The notes beneath the pieces are model-generated. The model was not told the DNA's origin and made no database searches. It saw only the letters and a list, made by a program, of their open reading frames with translations. A stretch of DNA of 64,000 nucleotides, taken from NCBI RefSeq assembly GCF_003254585.1, contig NZ_QJGZ01000039.1, positions 310,001 to 374,000 on the forward strand, given 5' to 3'. The DNA is from Flavobacterium sharifuzzamanii (GTDB lineage Bacteria; Bacteroidota; Bacteroidia; Flavobacteriales; Flavobacteriaceae). Numbering within the stretch: position 1 is the first letter of the stretch; every line of letters starts with the position of its first letter. A program made the position numbers and the translations under genes. Positions 36,846 to 47,287 of this stretch are shown here, piece after piece.

Positions 36846-37982
36846 TCAGAAAACAAAATCTCTAACCCATTCCAAAACTTGATTAATCTCTTCTTGCGAA
36901 TTATAACTGTGAATGCAAAAACGAAGACGCTCCTGACCTTCTGGAACAATCGGAGAAAAAATGCACTGAACATCAAACCCTTTGTCCTGAAGTTGCTGTG
37001 ATAACTTGCTTACATTCTTATTTCCTGGAATAATAGCGGAATGTATTGAGGATTTACTGTGAACGAACATTGGTTTTAGTCCTAACATTTTTTTCTGCTG
37101 ATTAAAAAACACAATATTCCTCCGAAGCTTTTCAATAGCTTCTTTTTCAATTTCCAATTGATGGTACGCTGTAAAAATTGTTGCAACAGCATGAGGATAC
37201 AAAGCAGTAGTATAGATAAAACTTCGAGCAAAATTGATTAAATAATCTCTAAGTTCGATGCTTCCTAAAACTGCCGCACCTTGACATCCTAAGGCTTTTC
37301 CAAAAGTTACAATTCGAGCAAAAATTCTATTATGCAAATGTAAATACTGAACCAGTCCTTCTCCTTTTTCACCAAAGACTCCTAAAGCGTGGGCTTCATC
37401 AACTACCAAATAACAATTGTATTTTTCTGAAAGCTGTACTAACTCTTCTAAATTCGGACTATCACCATCCATAGAAAAGACAGTTTCTGTTACAATATAA
37501 AATGTTGCATTTGAAAATTTAAGAATATACTTTTCCAAATCTTCAAAATCATTATGGATAAACGAATATGATTTTGCTTTAGACATTGCAATTCCGTCTT
37601 TTATAGAAGCATGACACAATTCATCATACAAAACAACATCACTTTCTTGCGGTACAGCGCTAAAAAACCCAAAGTTGGCATTATAACCCGAATTGAAAAT
37701 TAAAGCAGATTCTGCCTCATGAAATTGCGCTATAAAACTTTCTGTAATTTGATAAAGCAAATGGTTTCCAGTTGTCGATCTTGAACCTGTTGCTCCATTT
37801 TGAAAAATCTCATTTTCTAATAGATAAGCATGAGTATGCTTATAAATAATTTCTGATTTAGAAAATCCGATATAATCGTTTGAAGAGAAATCCACCAGAT
37901 TATTAAACACGGGTAATTTTCTAAACAGATTTTCCTCTTTACAGCTTTCTATTTTTCGATTAAGATTTTCTGGAAACTTCAT
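36846..37982 (-). CDS. bioF: 8-amino-7-oxononanoate synthase-like (alpha-oxoamine synthase family)
   Basis: This fold-type I PLP enzyme of the alpha-oxoamine synthase family condenses an acyl-CoA/ACP with an amino acid; BioF uses pimeloyl thioester and alanine in biotin synthesis. The PLP Lys is in VTFGKALGCQGA, the PLP-stacking region follows FNSGYNANFGF, and DEAHALGVFG gives the Asp and His that bind the cofactor; SNDYIGFS and GATGSRSTTGNH are early signature blocks. I start at ATG 37982. The frame runs six codons further up to a TTG, but a TAACTTTG promoter-like box lies in that extension. No other biotin genes are near, so a different acyl substrate is possible. It is convergent with the 1421-aa gene. 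Confidence 0.82.
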   Translation of the reverse strand: MKFPENLNRKIESCKEENLFRKLPVFNNLVDFSSNDYIGFSKSEIIYKHTHAYLLENEIFQNGATGSRSTTGNHLLYQITESFIAQFHEAESALIFNSGYNANFGFFSAVPQESDVVLYDELCHASIKDGIAMSKAKSYSFIHNDFEDLEKYILKFSNATFYIVTETVFSMDGDSPNLEELVQLSEKYNCYLVVDEAHALGVFGEKGEGLVQYLHLHNRIFARIVTFGKALGCQGAAVLGSIELRDYLINFARSFIYTTALYPHAVATIFTAYHQLEIEKEAIEKLRRNIVFFNQQKKMLGLKPMFVHSKSSIHSAIIPGNKNVSKLSQQLQDKGFDVQCIFSPIVPEGQERLRFCIHSYNSQEEINQVLEWVRDFVF

Positions 37983-38019
37983 AAAAACAAAGTTAGGCAA
38001 TTCTTATTAGAATAAAATA

Positions 38020-38047
38020 AACAGCGGATTATAAGCAATCCGCCGTT
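38020..38047 (-). terminator. Terminator of the NmrA-like gene
   Basis: GCGGATT at 38024-38030 pairs with AATCCGC at 38037-38043, extended by three outer pairs after one mismatch. A T-rich tail follows on the minus strand. It separates the NmrA-like gene from bioF. Confidence 0.7.
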
Positions 38048-38057
38048 ATTCTAAATT

Positions 38058-38696
38058 TTAAACAGCACTTATAAAAGGTGATTGTCTAATGTAATTTGAC
38101 TCGACCATCTCTTTTACCAGAAACTTTGATATATCCAACGCTGTAATTTCATCTCCCAAACAATCATCAAGATTTATAGAGATTTCATTACTATCATCAG
38201 AAAAAATAATTAACGGAACACGAACTTGCGTCCAATCTACCTCGCTATCATATAGAAGATCATAAGTGAATTGTCGGTCTTTCTGGATCTCAGGAAAATT
38301 AGCTTTCATCCAGTCTGTTGACATAATTGTTTTAGCGCTTTTTTTATCAAACGGAGTATCAATATTTAGTCCTGCAAGAAGAACATATCTTTGAATTCCA
38401 TACTCATTCATAGCATTTAAAACATTCTTTGTTGACTGACTTGCCACCATTGGTTCTCCGAGCCTCTGTCCAACAGTACTGATCACAGCTTGACAATCTC
38501 TAAGCAATAAACTTATTGATTCATCATCAATAGCATCTCCTTTAATAATTTCTATTTTTTGATTTTGAATAGTAAAATTGTCCGGATTTCTTAATAGAAG
38601 TTTTACACTAAATCCGTTTTCTAGTAATTCGTTTACTAGATATTTTCCTGTTCTTCCGCCACCGCCAAGAACAGCAACTTTTGATATATTTTTCAT
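38058..38696 (-). CDS. NAD(P)-binding NmrA/SDR-like protein
   Basis: The 212-aa protein has an N-terminal Rossmann fold: VAVLGGGGRTGKYLVNELL is the Gly-rich dinucleotide-binding loop after the first strand, and LLLRNP has the Arg commonly contacting the NADP phosphate. The second half carries the atypical-SDR pattern QAVISTVGQRLGEP and RYVLLAGLN but no clear YxxxK catalytic pair. Relatives include NmrA-like sensors, NAD(P)H-binding quinone reductases and flavin reductases, so a redox-sensing or small oxidoreductase role is possible. It ends in its own terminator and is followed by bioF, which has a separate promoter-like box. The substrate is unknown. Confidence 0.8.
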   Translation of the reverse strand: MKNISKVAVLGGGGRTGKYLVNELLENGFSVKLLLRNPDNFTIQNQKIEIIKGDAIDDESISLLLRDCQAVISTVGQRLGEPMVASQSTKNVLNAMNEYGIQRYVLLAGLNIDTPFDKKSAKTIMSTDWMKANFPEIQKDRQFTYDLLYDSEVDWTQVRVPLIIFSDDSNEISINLDDCLGDEITALDISKFLVKEMVESNYIRQSPFISAV

Positions 38697-38838
38697 ATAT
38701 ATTCTTTATAAAATTTGACATAAAAAGTTATGTTCCATCATTCAAGATGAAACAAAATGCAAAAGCTTACTGAGCCTTTACAATCGATCAAATATTTTAT
38801 AAAGAGATTTTGATACTTCAAAAGTAATAAAATAAAAA

Positions 38839-38859
38839 AGCCAGACAAAATGCCTGACT
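38839..38859 (-). terminator. Terminator overlapping the stop of the small membrane protein gene
   Basis: In the minus-strand RNA, nine pairs including two G-U form between 38851-38859 and 38839-38847 around a three-base loop, followed by a U run. The stem begins within the stop codon of the 187/178-aa gene. Confidence 0.7.
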
Positions 38860-39395
38860 TACAATTTATTGTATTTTTCTTTCTCTACCCATTTAAAATT
38901 TCCTTTTTCAGTAGCATCAAGTAAATCAATATTGAGCTTATTCGAAAGATTTAGAGAGAATTGAAATGCAGATTCTTTATCTTCAAAACTGTACATTTCA
39001 TAGTGCCTATTTTTGACATACCAAAGTTTTGTTCCAAACTCACCATATCTATCTTCGAAAAAAGAAACATATTCAAATTCTGTTGCCTTCAATTTCACAT
39101 CATATGAAAATGGCCCAACAATATACCTAGAAATTATAGTGTTGGTCTTCAAATTTACCAGCATATTTTTAGTTGCAGAAAATTTAAAACCGTAAACCAA
39201 GCAATATGTCCCACACAAAAGAAAGACTACAAAAGCCCTAATCGCTATTTTAACCGACACTTCAATAAAAGCAAAATACACAAACAAAAGGATCATATAA
39301 ATAAAAGCTCCAAAAAACACTGATGCCAGTAATAGTTCGTACCAAGCTCGTTTTCCTGCAAAAATCGAAATTTCATTCTCTGTTTTTTCTTCCAT
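38859..39395 (-). CDS. Two-helix membrane protein of unknown function
   Basis: The product of 178 aa has two adjacent membrane segments (about residues 20-42, LLLASVFFGAFIYMILLFVY, and 47-67, with LCGTYCLVYGF) and a soluble C-terminal domain of about 100 residues (KATEFEYVSFFEDRYGEFGTKLWYVKNRHYEM). I do not recognise a family with certainty; the layout resembles small PH-like membrane proteins. The frame extends nine codons further to a TTG at 39422, but those codons run into the atpC terminator, so I prefer ATG 39395, just downstream of a TATTTTTG box. It follows atpD-atpC in the same direction but is separated from it by a terminator. Confidence 0.7.
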   Translation of the reverse strand: MEEKTENEISIFAGKRAWYELLLASVFFGAFIYMILLFVYFAFIEVSVKIAIRAFVVFLLCGTYCLVYGFKFSATKNMLVNLKTNTIISRYIVGPFSYDVKLKATEFEYVSFFEDRYGEFGTKLWYVKNRHYEMYSFEDKESAFQFSLNLSNKLNIDLLDATEKGNFKWVEKEKYNKL

Positions 39396-39408
39396 GCACC
39401 AAAAATAA

Positions 39409-39438
39409 AAAAAGCCAGACAATACTGTCTGGCTTTTT
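39409..39438 (-). terminator. Terminator of atpDC
   Basis: A 13-bp perfect stem (39409-39421 with 39426-39438, core GCCAGACA) has a four-base loop and is followed by T-rich sequence on the minus strand, 20 bases after the atpC stop. Confidence 0.9.
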
Positions 39439-39458
39439 CAGCTTATTTTGAAATTGTC

Positions 39459-39740
39459 TTAGTCAACTAATACAATTATCTTATTGTTTTTCATTTCGAT
39501 TGTTCCTGACTTAATCCCTAAAGTATAAGTTTGGTCATTAACTCTCGTAAATTTATCAGCAGCCTCTTTAGAAAAACTGAAGCTTGGAGCTGCAATTTTA
39601 ATTGTTCCTTCTTCTAAGATTGAAACAATTGGGGCGTGATGATTTAAAATCTGAAAGCTTCCGTTAACTCCTGGTAAAGTAACTGATGTTACCTCTCCTG
39701 AAAATAATTTCGCTTCTGGTGATACTATTTCTAAAATCAT
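39459..39740 (-). CDS. atpC: F1Fo ATP synthase epsilon subunit
   Basis: The epsilon subunit sits on the gamma subunit of the F1 head and inhibits ATP hydrolysis. The 93-aa chain is the short form typical of Bacteroidota: it holds only the N-terminal beta-sandwich (LEIVSPEAKLFSGEVTSVTLPG, GSFQILNHHAPIV) and lacks the C-terminal helical hairpin of the 130-140-aa E. coli protein. It follows atpD by 81 bases containing a long hairpin and shares its promoter. The other ATP synthase genes are not in this window, fitting the split arrangement known in Bacteroidota. Confidence 0.93.
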   Translation of the reverse strand: MILEIVSPEAKLFSGEVTSVTLPGVNGSFQILNHHAPIVSILEEGTIKIAAPSFSFSKEAADKFTRVNDQTYTLGIKSGTIEMKNNKIIVLVD

Positions 39741-39750
39741 TTTTTTTGAG

Positions 39751-39809
39751 TTATGAGTTATAAGTTATGAGTTATAAGTGAGTAGAAACTCATAATTTAT
39801 AACTCATAA
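39751..39809. repeat. Inverted repeat between atpD and atpC, with tandem 14-mers
   Basis: Bases 39751-39772 pair with 39788-39809 (21 of 22 positions) around a 15-base loop. The left arm includes two tandem 14-mers, GTTATGAGTTATAA, at 39750-39763 and 39764-39777. The hairpin lies inside the atpD-atpC transcript and could attenuate or stabilise the mRNA; it may also be a remnant of a dispersed repeat. Confidence 0.75.
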
Positions 39810-39821
39810 TTCATAATTATA

Positions 39822-41336
<1,515 letters not shown>

Positions 41337-41369
41337 TTATGTATTTATTAAATAGCTATTTAGGTTTAT

Positions 41370-41397
41370 CGAAAATACCTCTTTTTTCAGAGCGCAA
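41370..41397 (-). promoter_or_regulatory. Promoter of atpDC
   Basis: Read on the minus strand, TTG (41397-41395) and TATTTTCG (41377-41370) are 17 bases apart, matching the -33/-7 pattern with one mismatch in the -7 box. It leaves a leader of about 30 bases before atpD. Confidence 0.55.
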
Positions 41398-41511
41398 AGA
41401 TAATTTTTTAAAATATAAAATCAATTTTTTTTTCATAAAAAATAGCATGATTTTGTTTGATTCATAAAACTTGCCCAAAAAACAACAAAAACAGCATTTT
41501 TTTAATAAAAG

Positions 41512-41548
41512 AAAAAACCGCTTCATTGGCATAAATGAGCGGTTTTTT
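41512..41548 (-). terminator. Terminator of the SGNH lipoprotein gene
   Basis: AAAAAACCGC at 41512-41521 pairs with GCGGTTTTTT at 41539-41548, with four more inner pairs around one bulged T. A run of T follows on the minus strand, 20 bases after the stop. Confidence 0.85.
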
Positions 41549-41567
41549 AAACTAAAAAAAATGGCTT

Positions 41568-43037
41568 TTATGGAAGTGTTGCCGGATATTGAATTGGGTA
41601 TTGAGCCAAATCGACATGACGAAGCGTTGAACCATACTTTTCATTAATAGCATCAATAAATATATTCGCTATCAATCCGTATCCTCTTGCACTTGGATGA
41701 ACTCCATCTAAAGAAAATGCACCTCCAGTTACATAAGTAGATGACATTACGAAATTCCCAAATCGAACACCACCGCTTGATAATTGCGTCATAGTATTAA
41801 CTGTGTTTACAAATGCAAGCCTTTTTTCGTCTGCAATTGCTTTTATGGCTAAGTTATAAGCATCAGTTGCCTTCTTCACTTCATTAACTTCGTCTTTTGT
41901 CAAAACCCAGTTATCAGCCAAAGGCACAGAAAGACCATTAACTTTTGTTGGATCTCCACCCACCGTTGTTCCAATAAATGTTCTTGCAGACAATACCACT
42001 AAATCTTCTTTTGTTGCTTGTCTATAAGATGGAATACCATACGCTGAAAGATTAGTAAGATAACTATCTACAACAACAACTGCATTATTTCCTGCTTTAA
42101 AATTTATAGTCCTGCGAGCCGCCTCGTCTGCCGCCAAAAGCTTATTGGCAACCATCTGCTGTAAACCTCCATTATAAGCTGCATAACCAGCATTTAACTG
42201 TGTCGCCAAAGCCGCACTAAGAGGAGCAGGATTATAAGGAACAGTTGTAAAATATGGCAAAGTTGTAATATAAGGTAAATTTGCCACAACTCCTTTTGCA
42301 CCATTAGCCGTTAGAGCTGTAACCAAATTAGAATAAATAGTTTTAAACACTGTTGGATCTGTAATATCATTACTTCCATAAGTCGCTGGATTCATATTTC
42401 CAGTCTGATCTTTACCAATACCTCCAGAAGTAGCATAACTCAACACATCATTTCCTCCAATAAAAAGAGAAAAGAATGTCGGAGCCTGAGCCACAGCATC
42501 TGCCAAAACAGTAGTAGTGGCCGAACTAGAAAATCTTGCGAAATAAGGATTTGCAGCTCCAGTTGCTACACCTGCCACGTTTCCATAACCTGCCGCAACC
42601 AGATGGTAGCTTTTTGCCCCAGGAACTCCCATATTATTAAACGTTCCTGTTAAATGTGATGTTATCTCAGTTGTCGGTTTTCCTGAAACATTGACTGGAG
42701 CCTGACCATTAAAATAAAGCCTTGTTCCTGCAACAACATTACCTCCTAACAATAAACCTCCGATATTATCATTCATAAGCGGCTGTGTAAAAGCTCCACC
42801 ACCCACTGCCACAAATTGCTGCGACAAGATATTTACATATGAATTTTCTTGGCCTTTTTTAAACAATGCATTATCGCTGTAACCTGCAGCAAAAGAATCG
42901 CCAAGCGACACATATTTAGTAAAAACCGCAGAACCTGGAACTACCGGAACTTCTTCTGGAGCATTATTATCATCATTATTACAAGCTGCCATAAAGGTTA
43001 AAGAAACCAGCAGCAGCATTTTTATATTTTTTTTCAT
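41568..43037 (-). CDS. SGNH/GDSL-family lipoprotein hydrolase
   Basis: The 489-aa lipoprotein (lipobox FMAAC, Cys19) is presumably anchored in the outer membrane. The catalytic blocks are visible: S48 in VSLGDSFAAGY (block I), GGNDVLSY near residue 195 (block III) and DGVHPSARGYGL near 444 (block V with Asp and His). These predict an esterase/lipase. The chain is longer than a minimal SGNH domain because of inserts between the blocks. It lies 82 bases downstream of a TonB receptor gene in the same direction and ends at a terminator, so the two probably form one operon in which the hydrolase acts on a lipid or ester substrate taken up or bound by the receptor; the substrate is not known. Confidence 0.9.
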   Translation of the reverse strand: MKKNIKMLLLVSLTFMAACNNDDNNAPEEVPVVPGSAVFTKYVSLGDSFAAGYSDNALFKKGQENSYVNILSQQFVAVGGGAFTQPLMNDNIGGLLLGGNVVAGTRLYFNGQAPVNVSGKPTTEITSHLTGTFNNMGVPGAKSYHLVAAGYGNVAGVATGAANPYFARFSSSATTTVLADAVAQAPTFFSLFIGGNDVLSYATSGGIGKDQTGNMNPATYGSNDITDPTVFKTIYSNLVTALTANGAKGVVANLPYITTLPYFTTVPYNPAPLSAALATQLNAGYAAYNGGLQQMVANKLLAADEAARRTINFKAGNNAVVVVDSYLTNLSAYGIPSYRQATKEDLVVLSARTFIGTTVGGDPTKVNGLSVPLADNWVLTKDEVNEVKKATDAYNLAIKAIADEKRLAFVNTVNTMTQLSSGGVRFGNFVMSSTYVTGGAFSLDGVHPSARGYGLIANIFIDAINEKYGSTLRHVDLAQYPIQYPATLP

Positions 43038-43119
43038 GTTAGTACTTTTTAAATTATTACCTCTTCATTTTTCAAATAACTTCAAAGAAGCTACATCAAT
43101 TTCACATAAATAATTACCC

Positions 43120-45909
43120 TTATGGATTAATTGTCCAAGAAGCAAACCACATTTGACCAATCATACCCGCCCCAATAACCTGAAGATAATCTGAGCCGAA
43201 AAGGTTTGTTGCTCCAACTTTAATAACCGATTTCCATTTTGGAATAGCATAATTTACCTGAGCATCCAAAACTGTATTTTCAGGAATCATACCATCCCCA
43301 AAAGAAGATTCCCATAAGTACTCAGAATTCCATCTTACATTTACATTAAAGCCTAAATTTTTAATCACTTTAGCATTTCCTAAAGAAGCTTTAATTCTAT
43401 GTTTTGGAGTGTTGAATCCAGCCACGAAATCTGGGTCATCCGCTTGATTGAAATCAAACTGAGAGTAGTTATAATTTACACCCACTTCAAAATCTTTATA
43501 GACCTTTTTAGATAATCCCGCTCCAAAACCAAAAGAAGAAATTCGAGCAGTTGTATTGGTATAAACTTGATACACTCTTCTATCACCAAATGCAAGAGCT
43601 TGGTAAGTTTGCTGCACAGCAGGATTTGTCGGATCTGTACCAACAGTTCCATAATAAGGAGAAATAACTCTCGCAGTATTCATGAAATCATTATAAATAT
43701 TATAGTAAGCGTTCAAATCTACAGACAAGTCATTTTGCACTACTGTACGATATCCTGCCTCAAAAGCCTGAACTTGCTCCGGCTTTACCAGTCCGATATC
43801 TGCAACTTGAAGATCTCCAGGATTTGCAGACGCAGCAAAAGCTTGAACCGATGCTACTGTATATGCATTATGGTAAGCATTCTGACCTGACATCCCTATA
43901 GTTGCTGGCTGTCCTGCGGCTTGCCCTGCCGCACTTACATTTACCGTTTCCTGAAAACGATCTAAGTTTTCTGGAGCCGACCCAATTAATGCAAATGGCC
44001 CTAAATCTAAACCAATATACTGATCTTGTGTAGTAGGATTACGGAAACCTGTTTGATAAGACAATCTGAAATTATGAGTTTTTGATGCTCCCGCAGAATA
44101 CACAAATGAAATTCTTGGCGAAATGTTTCCATCAAAATTCTGACTCTTATCATAACGTAAAGATCCTGTAAACTTCAATCTATCGTCTAAGAATTTTTTC
44201 TGCAATTGAGCATAAGCACCATATTCTTTATATTCAATCGGACCATCATAATCTGTAAAAATTGTTCCCTCCGAATCCATCACATATTTTCTCCACGAAC
44301 CTCCAACTTGAACTTCAGCCCATTTAATAACATCTCTAAAATTATAATTCACATCAGAATGATATAATTTTGAATGATCAATAAATTTAGCCCCTTGAGT
44401 CAAATCCGGATTCTGAATAACAGTCGACAAAGCACTATTAAACTGAGCACTTCCCGGCTCAAATCTTGGAGAACCTGATGGCTTTGGAATAAACGATATT
44501 TGCGCAGGCAGAACATTGTAATCTGCAAAATTTCTCGCAATTTGAGCAGACTCATTTGCATTAGTCCCCATTACCGCTCCAGCATATTGATATGCAGTAG
44601 CATAATTTGTAAACCACTCTTGATCAGATTTGGCTGCTCGGTTAACATTCCAAGCCGCAAACCTCATATCATAAGAATTTCCAGCATCTTCACTTGTAAA
44701 ATATATTCTACCAAAAAAGTTTTTCCCTTTTACCTCAAACTTACCTTGTTGCATTAAGAAATCTTTCAAAGCATATCTGTTAGCCCCCTGATAAATTGTA
44801 CTTCCTGTACCAATTTTATACTGAAGAATAAACTCTGTATCATCAGCCCATGGTTTAATATGCGCACTAAAATCAGCTTTCATGCTTTGAACCTTATTAT
44901 CTGTTAAGTCCTGCTCACGATATCCCGTTCTACTAACTTGTCCAACGTTTGGAATAAAAGTAGTAACCTCGTCACCATAAATATTCAAACCATCATAGTT
45001 CTGATTCATAGCATGCCCAACAGAACCTCCCGTCATACTTCTCGTGTCGTTTGCGATCCACTCGGAAGCTTCCATGTAAGTAAAATTAGCCTTCATCGCA
45101 AAATGCTTCGTAAAAGCTTTTGCCGCTCTAATTCCAAAATCATTATAATCATTTGTTCCAGCAGCATCTTGACTAGTCTGTCCGTATTTGTAGTAAACAC
45201 TTATTCCTTCATTAGTAAAAGGGCTTTTACTTGTCATAAACATAATTCCATTGAAAGCATTTGCACCATAAAGCGCCGAAGAAGCACCTGGCAAAAGTTC
45301 TACACTGGCAACATCAATATCCGAAACCCCAATAAGATTTCCTAAAACGAAATTTAATGCAGGAGATGAGTTATCCATTCCGTCTACCAACTGCATGAAA
45401 CGAGTATTGGCTACTGTAGCAAAACCACGAGTATTTATCGATTTAAAAGAAATACTACTTGTATTAAAGTTTACCTCTTTTAAATTTTCTAAACCATCAT
45501 AAAAAGTTGGAGCAGTTGTATTTTTTATTTCCTGAAGCCCCATACGTTCAATTGTAACAGGAGATTCAATTACTCTTTCCGGTGTCCTTGAAGCAGAAAC
45601 TACAATTTCATCCAATTTCGTTTCTTCGTCTTTAAGCACCAGAACCAATTTTTGATTGGCTGCTGTCACATTAATCGTTTTTGACTCAAACCCGATGGCT
45701 GAAACTTTAACAGAAAAAGGGAGTTTGGCATTTGTTGTCAATTTAAATGTCCCGTCAAAATCTGTGGACGCACCACTATTTTCACCGACCACAACAACAT
45801 TGGCACCAGGAATAGATTGCTTGTTACTGTCAGTAACCGAACCTGTAATTGTATTCTGCGCAAAAGATACTCCGCTGAATAACAACATAATTAGCAAGTA
45901 GACTCTCAT
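43120..45909 (-). CDS. TonB-dependent outer-membrane receptor with CarboxypepD_reg-like domain
   Basis: The 929-aa protein has a signal peptide (MRVYLLIMLLFSGVSFAQ), an N-terminal CarboxypepD_reg-like domain (about 20-100; GSVTDSNKQSIPGANVVV), a TonB-box-like stretch before LDEIVVSASRTPERVIESPV, a plug domain (about 115-225; RGFATVANTRFMQLVDGMDN and GASSALYGANAFNGIM) and a 22-strand-type barrel to the end. Family members import ligands across the outer membrane using TonB energy. There is no SusD partner next to it, so it is not a classical polysaccharide locus; the downstream SGNH lipoprotein is the likely partner. The ligand is unknown. Confidence 0.93.
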   Translation of the reverse strand: MRVYLLIMLLFSGVSFAQNTITGSVTDSNKQSIPGANVVVVGENSGASTDFDGTFKLTTNAKLPFSVKVSAIGFESKTINVTAANQKLVLVLKDEETKLDEIVVSASRTPERVIESPVTIERMGLQEIKNTTAPTFYDGLENLKEVNFNTSSISFKSINTRGFATVANTRFMQLVDGMDNSSPALNFVLGNLIGVSDIDVASVELLPGASSALYGANAFNGIMFMTSKSPFTNEGISVYYKYGQTSQDAAGTNDYNDFGIRAAKAFTKHFAMKANFTYMEASEWIANDTRSMTGGSVGHAMNQNYDGLNIYGDEVTTFIPNVGQVSRTGYREQDLTDNKVQSMKADFSAHIKPWADDTEFILQYKIGTGSTIYQGANRYALKDFLMQQGKFEVKGKNFFGRIYFTSEDAGNSYDMRFAAWNVNRAAKSDQEWFTNYATAYQYAGAVMGTNANESAQIARNFADYNVLPAQISFIPKPSGSPRFEPGSAQFNSALSTVIQNPDLTQGAKFIDHSKLYHSDVNYNFRDVIKWAEVQVGGSWRKYVMDSEGTIFTDYDGPIEYKEYGAYAQLQKKFLDDRLKFTGSLRYDKSQNFDGNISPRISFVYSAGASKTHNFRLSYQTGFRNPTTQDQYIGLDLGPFALIGSAPENLDRFQETVNVSAAGQAAGQPATIGMSGQNAYHNAYTVASVQAFAASANPGDLQVADIGLVKPEQVQAFEAGYRTVVQNDLSVDLNAYYNIYNDFMNTARVISPYYGTVGTDPTNPAVQQTYQALAFGDRRVYQVYTNTTARISSFGFGAGLSKKVYKDFEVGVNYNYSQFDFNQADDPDFVAGFNTPKHRIKASLGNAKVIKNLGFNVNVRWNSEYLWESSFGDGMIPENTVLDAQVNYAIPKWKSVIKVGATNLFGSDYLQVIGAGMIGQMWFASWTINP

Positions 45910-46213
45910 TAGGGTTAGTTTTATCGTTAGTATATATAGCCAAAATACATAATTATTTTAATATGCATAAAAAAATGTTAAATAAAATTAATATTTATCA
46001 CTGTTTTGTACAATATTTTAACTATTTACTAATTCAATTTATTAAAATAAAACCAAATAAAACCTAAAGAAAAATTAGTTTACTATGCATACATATAAAT
46101 TTTTATCAAAAAACTGAAAAATTCATAAAAATACATGTCTTCAAAAAAATTTTTGACAATAAAAAAAAGCGAGACCTAAATCTCGCTTTTTTAACATATT
46201 CACTATTCCTACA
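45910..46213. other. Intergenic region between the islet end and the TonB receptor gene
   Basis: The 304 bases are extremely AT-rich and code for nothing that I can see. They contain the promoter of the TonB receptor gene and, at 46162-46200, a copy of the glmS terminator that marks the end of the RHS islet. Confidence 0.7.
46162..46200 (-). repeat. Copy 1 of the 39-nt direct repeat (terminator hairpin)
   Basis: These 39 bases are identical to 55314-55352. They form a 12-bp stem (46163-46174 with 46181-46192, core GCGAGA) with loop CCTAAA and T runs on both strands, so they act as a terminator for the tail-fibre-like gene. Their identity with the glmS terminator suggests duplication at islet insertion. 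Confidence 0.9.
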
Positions 46214-47197
46214 TTACTTTGACTCAACTTTTTCCAATCTTTTGTTTAAGTCTATGATTTGCTTGTTTTGTTCAATGATATATAGAGTCATTTCTTCAAT
46301 TTTTTGCAATAATTTTGCATTCATTTCGCCAAGATTAACTCCATTTTTCAAAACTTCCTCTTCACTTGGAATATTTTCTAGATGTCCTTTTTCTACAATG
46401 TGCCTTTCTACTTCTTCTAAAGTTGGCAAACTATAATTCTTTTTAAAAACAAAATCTGACCAATCTTGCATATCTACTTTTACTTCCTTCGAGTGGATCG
46501 TTCCATTTACATCTAGTTTGTTTTTTGGATTTAATTCTCCTATACCAACGTTACCATTTGTTAAAATAGACATTTTTGCAATATAGTTAGTAATAAAATG
46601 CAAAGGATGGTTACTTTCCGTACCAACAAATCCACCACCTTCATGCCATGAAGAATGTGAAAAAATCCCAACTCTATAACTCGAATTTAATGAAGTTGCC
46701 AAAATCTTAGAATTATGAACTCCTGAAACATCTAATACTCTACCCCAACCCTGAACATTTGATGGATTACTAACTCCAACACCCAAATCACCTAATACAA
46801 AACCAGCTCCATCAATTTTCAAATTTCCAGAAGATTTAACATCATTCTTCGAATCTAAAAGATATCGCCAGCTTTCCCAAGTATATTGATCATAAAATGC
46901 ACTTCTATAAAGAATTCTACCTCCATCCCATGTATTATCAAAATACAACTGCGAAACTAAATGACTTTCCTTTCCATGTATTTCTAACAAAGACCCAAAT
47001 TCAGAAGGAGCATTTAAACCATGATAATTATCCCATAATCTTATTGACATAGGCTGCACACCTACTCTAGGAGGACTATTAAAATCTTTTTGACTATCAC
47101 TCCAATTTAAACTTTTAGCCCCTAAATTACCATCAAAGGTCTGGCTGTAGCAATATGAACTAAACATTACCACACAAAACAATACAACTCTTTTCAT
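46214..47197 (-). CDS. Secreted tail-fibre-like protein with coiled-coil C-terminus
   Basis: The 327-aa product has a Sec signal (MKRVVLFCVVMFSSYCYSQ). Its middle is beta-rich with short repeats (GNLKIDGAGFVLGDLGVGVSN; NGNVGIGELNPKNKLDVNG), a pattern found in phage tail fibres and Bacteroidota secreted proteins. The end is a conserved helical block (LPTLEEVERHIVEKGHLENIP, then LGEMNAKLLQKIEEMTLYIIEQNKQI) predicted to form a coiled coil, possibly trimeric. No T9SS sorting domain is present. It is the last gene of the RHS islet on the minus strand and ends at the 39-nt repeat. Whether it works with the RHS protein is unknown. Confidence 0.75.
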   Translation of the reverse strand: MKRVVLFCVVMFSSYCYSQTFDGNLGAKSLNWSDSQKDFNSPPRVGVQPMSIRLWDNYHGLNAPSEFGSLLEIHGKESHLVSQLYFDNTWDGGRILYRSAFYDQYTWESWRYLLDSKNDVKSSGNLKIDGAGFVLGDLGVGVSNPSNVQGWGRVLDVSGVHNSKILATSLNSSYRVGIFSHSSWHEGGGFVGTESNHPLHFITNYIAKMSILTNGNVGIGELNPKNKLDVNGTIHSKEVKVDMQDWSDFVFKKNYSLPTLEEVERHIVEKGHLENIPSEEEVLKNGVNLGEMNAKLLQKIEEMTLYIIEQNKQIIDLNKRLEKVESK

Positions 47198-47247
47198 ATA
47201 TTCTATTTTAACCTTTTTAATCTTTGAAAAGTCCTTTTAAAAACTCC

Positions 47248-47275
47248 CCCCGCTCCCGCACAAATCCTTTCGTGT
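47248..47275 (+). repeat. REP-like terminal inverted repeat, left copy
   Basis: This 28-base sequence matches the reverse complement of 47906-47933 at 27 of 28 positions. It holds a small palindrome (CACAAATCCTTTCGTG-type) next to a GC-rich CCCGCTCCCGC arm, the layout of REP sequences handled by RAYT enzymes. GC content contrasts sharply with the surroundings. Confidence 0.85.
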
Positions 47276-47287
47276 AAAACGTTCTGC

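Noticed and set aside
38859..39422. Longer start (TTG at 39422) for the two-helix membrane protein
   Set aside because: The extra codons fall in the 3' arm of the atpC terminator, and a promoter-like box lies just before the ATG at 39395.
41568..45909. A SusC/SusD-type polysaccharide utilisation locus
   Set aside because: The receptor has a SusC-like N-terminal domain, but no SusD protein or glycoside hydrolase is adjacent; the partner is an SGNH lipoprotein.
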